Source of the DNA: Jiangella mangrovi
GTDB lineage: Bacteria; Actinomycetota; Actinomycetes; Jiangellales; Jiangellaceae
DNA length: 64,000 nucleotides
Assembly: GCF_014204975.1 (NCBI RefSeq)
Contig: NZ_JACHMM010000001.1
Span: 3,782,001 to 3,846,000, forward strand
Direction of reading: 5' to 3'
Under the pieces are notes generated by a model that was not told the origin of the DNA, did no database searches, and saw only the letters and a list, made by a program, of their open reading frames with translations. Both the position numbers and the translations under genes were made by a program. Of this stretch, positions 33,776-39,901 are shown piece after piece. The number at the start of each line of letters is the position of its first letter. Position 1 is the first letter of the stretch.

Positions 33776-34108
33776 ATGACCACGGTGACGGAGTCGCACA
33801 CGGACGCGCTGACCCGGCTCGGGTACGCGCTGTCCGACGGCACCCGGGCGCGGATCCTGCTGGCGCTGCGCGCGGCGCCGGCGTTCCCGTCCGACCTGGC
33901 CGACGAGCTGGGGGTGTCCCGGCAGGTGATGTCGAACCAGCTGGCCTGCCTGCGGGGCTGCGGCCTGGTCGAGGCCGAGCCCGAGGGGCGGCGGACCCGG
34001 TACAGGCTGGTCGACGCGCACCTCGGCCGGGCGCTGGGTGAGCTGCTGGACCTCGTGCTCGTGGTCGACCCGTCCTGCTGCGGACCCGAAGGGTGCACCT
34101 GCCGATGA
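33776..34108 (+). CDS. ArsR/SmtB-family metal-sensing repressor
   Basis: The 110-residue protein has the winged-helix core (LSDGTRARILLALRAAP, LADELGVSRQVMSNQLACL) and a Cys-rich tail SCCGPEGCTCR typical of CmtR/CadC-like sensors using Cys ligands for Cd, Pb or Zn. It overlaps the transporter gene as ATGA. The perfect palindrome upstream is presumably its operator, and the message is probably leaderless. The metal cannot be read from sequence. Confidence 0.92.
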   Translation: MTTVTESHTDALTRLGYALSDGTRARILLALRAAPAFPSDLADELGVSRQVMSNQLACLRGCGLVEAEPEGRRTRYRLVDAHLGRALGELLDLVLVVDPSCCGPEGCTCR

Positions 34109-34809
34109 ACCTGCCCCTGCTGCCGGCGGCCGGGCCGGCCGGCCCCACCGGCGAGCGTCGCGACGTCCTGCGCCGCCGGGTCCGGCTGATCGTCGCCACC
34201 ACCATCGGTTACAACGTCGTCGAGGCGATCGTCGCCATCTCGGCGGGTGCGGCGGCGTCGTCGGCCGCGCTGATCGGGTTCGGGCTCGACTCCGTCGTCG
34301 AGGTCGTCTCGGCCGCCGCGATCGCCTGGCAGTTCGCCGGCCGCGACCACGAGTCGCGCGAGCGGACGGCGTTGCGGATCGTCGCGTTCTCGTTCTTCGC
34401 GCTGGCCGCGTACGTCGGGTTCGAGGCGATCCGCGGGCTCGTCGGCGGCGCCGAGGCCGACCACAGCACCGTCGGCATCGTGCTGGCGGCGGTGAGCCTG
34501 GCGGTCATGCCCGCGCTCTCCTACGCGGAGCGCCGCTCGGGCCGCGAACTGGGCTCTGCCGCCGTCGTCGCCGACTCGAAGCAGACACTGATCTGCAGCT
34601 ACCTGTCGGCCGTGCTGCTGGCCGGCCTGGTGCTGAACTCCGCCTTCGGCTGGTGGTGGGCCGACCCGCTGGCGGCGCTGGTCATCGCCGGGTTCGCGGT
34701 CCGCGAGGGCGTCGAGGCCTGGCGCGGCGACGCCTGCGCGATGTCGGCGGGCGCGCTGTTGCGCGACCCCGAGGCCGACGGCTGCGGCCCGGACTGCGAC
34801 TGCTGCTAG
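34105..34809 (+). CDS. Cation diffusion facilitator-like transporter, short form
   Basis: The 234-residue protein has six hydrophobic segments with CDF-type acidic motifs GFGLDSVVEVVSAA and ADSKQTLICSYLS, where canonical zinc CDFs use H/D-x3-D pairs. It lacks the cytoplasmic C-terminal domain of full-length CDFs and instead ends in a Cys cluster, CGPDCDCC. It overlaps its regulator gene by four bases (ATGA). Export of a soft metal such as cadmium or zinc is likely. Its stop overlaps the convergent ArsC stop as CTAG. Confidence 0.82.
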   Translation: MNLPLLPAAGPAGPTGERRDVLRRRVRLIVATTIGYNVVEAIVAISAGAAASSAALIGFGLDSVVEVVSAAAIAWQFAGRDHESRERTALRIVAFSFFALAAYVGFEAIRGLVGGAEADHSTVGIVLAAVSLAVMPALSYAERRSGRELGSAAVVADSKQTLICSYLSAVLLAGLVLNSAFGWWWADPLAALVIAGFAVREGVEAWRGDACAMSAGALLRDPEADGCGPDCDCC

Positions 34810-35210
34810 CCACGGGGAATGCCGAGCTCCGACAGCAGTGCCAGCACCCGCCGCTCGATCTCGTCGCGGATCGGGCGGACGGCGTCGAGGTCGCGCCCGG
34901 CGGGGTCGTCGAGCGGCCAGTCCTCGTAGCGCGTGCCGGGGACGTAGGGGCACTCGTCGCCGCAGCCCATGGTGACGACGACGTCGGCGGCCTCGAGGTC
35001 GGCGTCGGCCCAGCGCCGCGGCCGCTCACCGGCGATGTCGATGCCCCGCTCGGCCATGGCGGCGACGGCGACGGGGTTGACCTGGTCGGCCGGTGCGGAC
35101 CCGCCGGAGTACGCCGTCGCGCGGTCGCCCGCGTGATGACGGAGGAAGCCGAGCGCCATCTGTGAGCGGCCGGCGTTGTGCACGCACAGGAACAGGACGG
35201 ACGGCGTCAC
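34806..35210 (-). CDS. arsC: Arsenate reductase, low-molecular-weight phosphatase type
   Basis: The 134-residue protein has the P-loop CVHNAGRS with catalytic Cys near residue 9, then TMGCGDECPYVPG with the two redox Cys residues, and DWPLDDPAGR with the conserved Asp. This three-Cys arrangement reduces arsenate to arsenite with thioredoxin or mycothiol as electron donor. Start GTG 35210 is preceded by GAGAGGA. It is the last gene of the reverse operon: NmrA-like, ArsR-ArsC fusion, ArsC. Confidence 0.9.
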   Translation of the reverse strand: MTPSVLFLCVHNAGRSQMALGFLRHHAGDRATAYSGGSAPADQVNPVAVAAMAERGIDIAGERPRRWADADLEAADVVVTMGCGDECPYVPGTRYEDWPLDDPAGRDLDAVRPIRDEIERRVLALLSELGIPRG

Positions 35211-35223
35211 CTCGGGAGTCCTC

Positions 35224-35895
35224 TCAGGTCGTGGTGAGTCGCGGGACGAGGGTGTCGACACGGCCGGCGAGCGCGCCGATCGCGGCGTCGAACGCCGCGT
35301 CGGTGCCGGAGCGGACGGGGTCGGGGATGGACCAGTGCAGGCCGCCGAGGTCGCCGAGCTCCTCGTGGGCGTGGTCGCAGACCGTGATGACGTAGTCGCC
35401 GTCAGCCGCGACGTCGGCCAGCCCGCGGGGCCGGGCCGCGCGCAGCGGCAGCCGATGCCGGCGGGCGGCCGCGACGGCGCCGGGGTGGACGTGGTCGGCG
35501 GGGTGCGTGCCGGCGGAGGTGGCCGGGACAGCGCTGGCGCGACGCCACAACACGGCCGCGAGCTGCGAGCGGGCGGAGTTGGCGGTGCAGACGAACACCA
35601 CGCGGCGGGCGTGCCCGGCGCTGCCGGGCAGCAGGCCGTCGAGCGCGCCGGGAACGAGCCGGACGTAGCTGCGGCGCCGGTCGGCCTCGGACCGGCCGCG
35701 CGTGACCAGGCCCGCCGTCTCGAGCGCCTTGAGGTGGTGGGCCAGCAGGTTCGACGGCATCGCGAGCTGCGCCTGCAGCTCGCTGGGGGAGAGGTCACCG
35801 AGGCTGAGCAGGTCGGCGACGCGCAACCGGGAGGGATCGGCCAGCGCCGCGTGCGCGGCGGCCCGTCGCTCGAGATCCGATCGCTCAGTATTCAT
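35224..35895 (-). CDS. ArsR regulator fused to LMW phosphatase/arsenate reductase domain
   Basis: The 223-residue fusion has an ArsR helix-turn-helix at ~1-90 (AALADPSRLRVADLL, MPSNLLAHHLKALE) and a phosphatase domain at ~95-223 with P-loop CTANSARS. The second and third redox Cys residues of true ArsC are not visible; only VCDHAHEE with one Cys follows. The domain may therefore sense or bind arsenate rather than reduce it. Its ATG overlaps the upstream NmrA-like stop as ATGA. Confidence 0.88.
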   Translation of the reverse strand: MNTERSDLERRAAAHAALADPSRLRVADLLSLGDLSPSELQAQLAMPSNLLAHHLKALETAGLVTRGRSEADRRRSYVRLVPGALDGLLPGSAGHARRVVFVCTANSARSQLAAVLWRRASAVPATSAGTHPADHVHPGAVAAARRHRLPLRAARPRGLADVAADGDYVITVCDHAHEELGDLGGLHWSIPDPVRSGTDAAFDAAIGALAGRVDTLVPRLTTT

Positions 35896-35907
35896 TGAGT
35901 CAATACT
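35887..35907. promoter_or_regulatory. AT-rich inverted repeats at the ArsR-ArsC start codon
   Basis: AGTATT (35887-35892) and AATACT (35902-35907) are an inverted pair around a 9-bp spacer, and inner ATTGA-G-TCAAT (35894-35904) is a second one. They lie over the start codon and inside the end of the upstream gene, as ArsR operators sometimes do, but this would be an internal promoter. Weak to moderate evidence. Confidence 0.4.
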
Positions 35908-36701
35908 TGCTGAGCCACCGTCGAACGTCGAGGCAGCCGGGACGTCAGCGCGGCCACGTCACCGGACACCGTCGCCCAGCGGCCGAGGTGGATGGACTCG
36001 AGCATGGTCGCGTAGGCGTGCGCCCACCAGGACGTCTCGCCGCCGTCGAGCAGGGCGGTCAGGTACTCGGCCGGCGAGACGTCGACGTACCGGGCGCCGG
36101 GCTCGACGGCGGCGACGATCTCGGCGACGGTGGGCGCCGCCGGGCCGGTGAGGTCGTGGTGGGTGTTCGACGGCGGCAGCAGCGCCAGGGCGGCCAGCGA
36201 GCGCGCGACGTCGGCCCGTGCCACCAGTGACACCCGGGCGTCACCCGCCGGCAGCCGGACCTCGTCGCCGCCAGCTCCGGGCCGGAGTGCGCCGCGGACC
36301 AATGAGGCGAAGAACTCCGTGTACACCGACGCGCGGGCGAGCGAGTAGCCGCAGCCGCTCGCCCGCAGCAGGTCCTCGGTGTGCCCGTTGGTGACGGCAT
36401 AGCAGAACGGCGAGTCGACGTCGATGTCCAGGCCGCTCAGTGCGACGACGTGCGCCACCTCGGCCTCGGCGGCCGCCCGGACGACGTTGGCGTGGTGCAG
36501 CATCACCGTGGCCGCGTGGCCGTCGCTGGACACGAAGACCAGGGTGTCGACGCCGGTCAACGCCATGCGCAGCGACACCGGGTCGGCATAGTCGGTCGTC
36601 GGCCGGGTCAGGGGGACGACCTCGTGCTCCCGCCCGGCGGCCAGCAGCTCGACGACCCGGCCGCCCACCCGGCCGCTCGCCCCCGTCACCGCGATCCTCA
36701 T
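35892..36701 (-). CDS. NmrA-like NAD(P)-binding protein
   Basis: The 269-residue protein opens with the Rossmann motif MRIAVTGASGRVGGRVVELL and continues as an atypical short-chain dehydrogenase: GVDTLVFVSSDG, VAHVVALSGLDID and later LLPPSNTHHDLTG. NmrA-like proteins bind NAD(P) and act as redox sensors or quinone oxidoreductases. It is the first gene of the arsenic operon on this strand and is translationally coupled to the ArsR-ArsC fusion. It is divergent from a LuxR-type regulator 83 bp away. Confidence 0.85.
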   Translation of the reverse strand: MRIAVTGASGRVGGRVVELLAAGREHEVVPLTRPTTDYADPVSLRMALTGVDTLVFVSSDGHAATVMLHHANVVRAAAEAEVAHVVALSGLDIDVDSPFCYAVTNGHTEDLLRASGCGYSLARASVYTEFFASLVRGALRPGAGGDEVRLPAGDARVSLVARADVARSLAALALLPPSNTHHDLTGPAAPTVAEIVAAVEPGARYVDVSPAEYLTALLDGGETSWWAHAYATMLESIHLGRWATVSGDVAALTSRLPRRSTVAQQVLTQ

Positions 36702-36784
36702 GGCCCGGAGCGTAGGTGACCGACCGGCCGATCTTGACGGCGCCCGCCGGCGGGGACAGAGTGAAGGACACGGGGGGCGGTGCG

Positions 36785-37474
36785 ATGACGTCTGTGATCC
36801 TGGTCGACGACACCACTCTGTCCCGCGACGCGCTGGCCGCCCAGTTGCGCGGCCAGGCCTGGGCCGGCGACGTCCGCACCGCCGCCGACGTCGCCACCAC
36901 CGTCGGGCTGACCCTCGACCCGGAGTCCAGCGTCGTCCTCGTGCACCTCGGCTCGGTCGGCGGGCTGCGTGTCCTGCGGGCGGTCCGGGCGGCCCTGCCG
37001 GAGGCGCGGGTGGTCGCGATCGCCGTGCCCGACGACGGCGACGACGCGCTGGCGTGCGCGCAGACGGGCGTCGCCGGCATCGTGCTGCGCACCGGCACGC
37101 TGCATGACCTCGAGGCCACGGTCTCCGGCGTCGTCCGCGGCGAGACCGTCTGCCCGCCGAGCGTCGTCGGCGCCCTCGTGCGGCACGTGTGCGCCGAGGC
37201 CAGCGCCGTCCGGGCGCCCGCCGACGACGGCCGGCTGACGTCACGCGAGCGGGAGGTGCTGGTGCTGATCGAGCAGGGCATGACGAACAAGGAGATCTCG
37301 CGCCGGCTCGGCATCGAGGTGCGCACCGTCAAGAACCACGTGCACAACGTGCTCGAGAAGCTGCGCGTCCGGCATCGCAGCGAGGCCGCCGCCCGGCTCC
37401 GCGACGCCCGGGTCCCGGAGCTGTCCGCGCTGGTCGCGGCGGCCGCGCGGCCGGCGCCGGTCACCCGGTCCTAG
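36785..37474 (+). CDS. LuxR/NarL-family regulator with a degenerate receiver domain
   Basis: The 229-residue protein has an N-terminal receiver fold (SVILVDDTTLSRDALAAQL) and a C-terminal LuxR helix-turn-helix (LTSREREVLVLIEQGMTNKE, then VRTVKNHVHNVLEKL). At the phospho-acceptor position the sequence reads VVLVHLGSVGG, with His replacing the Asp, and the conserved Lys near the end of the receiver is also absent (GIVLRTGTLHD). It probably does not respond to a kinase; none is adjacent. It precedes an unrecognised coupled gene cassette and may control it. Confidence 0.85.
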   Translation: MTSVILVDDTTLSRDALAAQLRGQAWAGDVRTAADVATTVGLTLDPESSVVLVHLGSVGGLRVLRAVRAALPEARVVAIAVPDDGDDALACAQTGVAGIVLRTGTLHDLEATVSGVVRGETVCPPSVVGALVRHVCAEASAVRAPADDGRLTSREREVLVLIEQGMTNKEISRRLGIEVRTVKNHVHNVLEKLRVRHRSEAAARLRDARVPELSALVAAAARPAPVTRS

Positions 37475-37490
37475 TACCCGGGACCGGTAC
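37474..37490. promoter_or_regulatory. GTACC-N7-GGTAC inverted repeat upstream of the cassette
   Basis: A 5+5 bp inverted repeat begins at the last base of the LuxR stop codon, 70 bp before the first cassette gene. It is a candidate operator or a weak terminator; short arms make this tentative. Confidence 0.35.
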
Positions 37491-37560
37491 CCGACGCCGG
37501 CCGAATGCGGGCCCCGTCCGGTCCTGTCGGCGGCGTGCGCCGCGGCCCTAGCGTCGAGGC

Positions 37561-37929
37561 ATGCGGCGGATCCGGATCGCCGTGGGCGAGGCGCCCGCGG
37601 AACTGCACCGGCTGGTCGAGGCGAGCCTGGCCGGCCAGCCCGACCTCATGCTGGTCGCGGCGGCGCCGGGCGAGGTCGCCCTCATGCTCGAGGCGAGCCG
37701 CGCCGACGTCGTCGTGGTCGCGATGCCGAGCGGGCGGGTCCCGGCGGTCGCCGAGCGGCTGCTCGACGAGTACCCGCGGGTCGGCGTCGTCTGCGTCGAC
37801 GTCGAGGCCGGCCACGGCGCGGTGTACCGGCTCCGCCCGGCGCTCGAGCCGCTGGACGCGGTGTCGCCCGGCGCCATCGCGGCCGCGATCCGCAGCGCCG
37901 CCGAGGACAACGCCTGGGGGTACCGATGA
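37561..37929 (+). CDS. Receiver-like stand-alone protein, cassette gene 1
   Basis: The 122-residue protein has an alternating strand-helix pattern like a CheY fold: RIRIAVGEAPAELHRLVEAS, LMLVAAAPGEVALML, RADVVVVAMPSG, VGVVCVDVE, and a final PGAIAAAIRSAA. The acidic pocket and phospho-acceptor are not preserved (AVGEA, VVVAM), so it is probably a pseudo-receiver acting by protein contact. It resembles the receiver part of the LuxR regulator just upstream and overlaps gene 2 as ATGA. Confidence 0.65.
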   Translation: MRRIRIAVGEAPAELHRLVEASLAGQPDLMLVAAAPGEVALMLEASRADVVVVAMPSGRVPAVAERLLDEYPRVGVVCVDVEAGHGAVYRLRPALEPLDAVSPGAIAAAIRSAAEDNAWGYR

Positions 37930-38687
37930 GCATCGCCTACGGGTCCTACGACGACGCCTACGACGAGGCCTACGACGCGTACGACGACGAGGACGGCTAC
38001 GGGTACGGCGACGGGCTCGGCGAGGCGCTGGCGGAGGTGCTGGCCGACGACTACGCGGACGCGACGCCGGCGGACCTCGACCTGGCCGTGTCGGACGTCC
38101 TCGGCGAGCTGAGCCCGGCCGAGGCGTTCGGCGTCGGCAAGGCGCTGCGCCGGCTCGGCGGCGGTGCTGCCGGGCTGGTCTCCGACCCGGCGTTCGCGCA
38201 GATCGCCGGCCGGGTGCTCCCGGTCGCCGGAGGCGCTCTCGGCACCGCGATCGGCGGCCCGGCCGGCACGGCGCTCGGCTCGCAGCTGGGCTCCGCGGCG
38301 GCCCGGTCGCTCCCTCGGGGGCGGACGGCGACAGCTGCGGCCCCGCCCGCCCCGCCACCACCCCCGCCCGCGTCCGCCGCAGGCGGGTCGGCGGCGGCCA
38401 CCCAGGCCGCCGTCCTCACCCAGCACCCGACGGTCGCCAAGGGCCTGCTCGCCCTCGCGCTGGGGGAGCACGGGAAGAAGACCGTCGACGGTGTGCCCGT
38501 GGCGGCGCTGATGAGCATGTTGAGCTCGGTGTTCGGGCGGGCCGCCGCCGACGCCGACGAGCTGGCGTACCTCGGCGGCCACGGCGACGCCGAGGAGACG
38601 GCCGAGTGGGACGACGACGAGTCGCTCTACACGGCGCTGGTCGACGCCGACAACGCCGAACTGAGCGAGGCGGTGAGCTGGCCATGA
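37926..38687 (+). CDS. Acidic Tyr/Asp-Gly and Ala-rich protein of unknown function, cassette gene 2
   Basis: The 253-residue protein starts with a tandem YDDAYDEAYDAYDDEDGYGY segment (residues ~8-27). A helical part follows (LDLAVSDVLGELSPAEAFGV), then a Gly/Ala-rich stretch (~75-125, PVAGGALGTAIGGPAGTALG) reminiscent of membrane-inserting or glycine-zipper sequences, a proline run near ~140, and a conserved-looking helical tail. No family is recognised. Coupled by ATGA on both sides, so stoichiometric expression with its neighbours is likely. Confidence 0.65.
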   Translation: MSIAYGSYDDAYDEAYDAYDDEDGYGYGDGLGEALAEVLADDYADATPADLDLAVSDVLGELSPAEAFGVGKALRRLGGGAAGLVSDPAFAQIAGRVLPVAGGALGTAIGGPAGTALGSQLGSAAARSLPRGRTATAAAPPAPPPPPPASAAGGSAAATQAAVLTQHPTVAKGLLALALGEHGKKTVDGVPVAALMSMLSSVFGRAAADADELAYLGGHGDAEETAEWDDDESLYTALVDADNAELSEAVSWP

Positions 38688-39055
38688 GCCACGACGACAG
38701 GAACGGCAGCGAGTTGCAGCAGCTGGAGTCGCTGCTGTTCCAGGCGCTGCCGGATCCGCGCGGATTCGCCGACCGGATCCTCGAACAGCTGCTGGAGCGT
38801 CTGGCCACCGAGCCGGCCGGGTCGCAGCCGATCACCGTCGTCCAGCCCGCCACCGGGCCGGGCGACACCGAGATCCTGCTGGCCGCGGCCCTCGGCGCCT
38901 GTGTGTGCTGGGGCCAGGACCCCGGCTGCCCGGTGTGCGCCGGCCGCGGCGGGGCCGGCTGGACCGACCCCGACCTCGAGCTCTACGCCGAGTACGTCGC
39001 GCCCGCCGTCCAGCGGCGCGCGGCCGCCGCACCACAGGAGGGAGTGCGATCGTGA
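38684..39055 (+). CDS. Small Cys-motif protein, cassette gene 3
   Basis: The 123-residue protein has a helical N-terminal half (ELQQLESLLFQALPDPRGF) and then CVCWGQDPGCPVCAGRGGAGW at residues ~76-95, a CxC-x6-CxxC-like set that may bind zinc or a cluster and recalls the CxxCxGxG element of DnaJ. A tail, LELYAEYVAPAVQRR, follows. No named family is recognised. The GTG of gene 4 overlaps its stop as GTGA. Confidence 0.65.
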   Translation: MSHDDRNGSELQQLESLLFQALPDPRGFADRILEQLLERLATEPAGSQPITVVQPATGPGDTEILLAAALGACVCWGQDPGCPVCAGRGGAGWTDPDLELYAEYVAPAVQRRAAAAPQEGVRS

Positions 39056-39885
39056 GCACGACGTGGCAGGAAGACCTGGACTCGGAGGCCGCCGAGTACG
39101 ACGAGGGCGAGCTGTACGACTCCGAGAGCGACCTGGAATGGGACGAGGGCGAGAGCGACGACGGCGACAGCGAGGAGTCGCGCGCGTCGCGGCGGCGCCG
39201 GGCCCAGGCACGGCAGCTCGCCGTCGCCCGCCGGCAGGCGCAGGTGCGCGCGCAGGCGCAGGCCCGGGCCCGCTCGACCGCGGTCCGCCCGCGGCCGGCG
39301 GCGGCGCCGCCGGCCCGCACCGCGGCGGCCGCGATCCGCGCCGTCGACCTCGACTCGCGCGTCGCCCACGACGGACTGCGCCGCGAGCTGGCCCTGCAGA
39401 GGAGGAGGATGAACCGCTCCGAGTACGCCGCGGTGGCCGGCCTCGCCGTCAGCCAGTTCGTCGACACGTTCGACCAGCCGCAGAACGCGTACGCCCGGGC
39501 CGCCCTCCGGTTCGCACCGTTGTTGCTGCTGACCCCGCAGCGCCGCGGCCGCGGGCTGGAGTCGTTCGTCGCTGACCCGCGCGTCATCGGCGGCGCGGCG
39601 ATCCTCGGCATCACCGTCCTCGGCGAGCAGCGCAACCGCGCCAGCATCGACGTGGCGGCGCCGTCGCAGCTGGCGGCGAAGTCGTCGGTACAGCTGAACG
39701 CGCAGGTCATCTCGCCGCGCGGCGACGTGGTGAGCGGGCGCGCCGTCCAGTGGACGACCAGCGACCCGAACATCGCCACCGTCGACGCCACGGGCAAGGT
39801 CACGGGGGTCAACGCCGGCGCGGTGTTCCTCATCGCGACGTCGGAGGGCCTGCCGGCCCGGCGGATCCCGCTCGTCGTCACGTGA
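39052..39885 (+). CDS. Acidic/basic protein with C-terminal bacterial Ig-like (Big_2-type) domain, cassette gene 4
   Basis: The 277-residue protein has an extremely acidic N-terminus (residues ~7-44, EYDEGELYDSESDLEWDEGE), then an Arg/Gln/Ala helix (~47-95), a helical middle (MNRSEYAAVAGLAVSQFVDT) and a C-terminal Ig-like sandwich (~203-277) with the Big_2 signature WTTSDPNIATVDATGKVTG. Big_2 domains are usually outside the cell, yet no signal peptide is seen. No family is recognised for the whole protein. Confidence 0.68.
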   Translation: MSTTWQEDLDSEAAEYDEGELYDSESDLEWDEGESDDGDSEESRASRRRRAQARQLAVARRQAQVRAQAQARARSTAVRPRPAAAPPARTAAAAIRAVDLDSRVAHDGLRRELALQRRRMNRSEYAAVAGLAVSQFVDTFDQPQNAYARAALRFAPLLLLTPQRRGRGLESFVADPRVIGGAAILGITVLGEQRNRASIDVAAPSQLAAKSSVQLNAQVISPRGDVVSGRAVQWTTSDPNIATVDATGKVTGVNAGAVFLIATSEGLPARRIPLVVT

Positions 39886-39901
39886 GCGGCGGCGACGTCC
39901 G

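Noticed and set aside
31558-34953. A 1131-codon reverse frame including the ArsR-GNAT protein
   Set aside because: Sequence upstream of 32394 is antisense to the flavoprotein and ArsR-CDF genes; the family start is the ATG at 32394, supported by operators just upstream.
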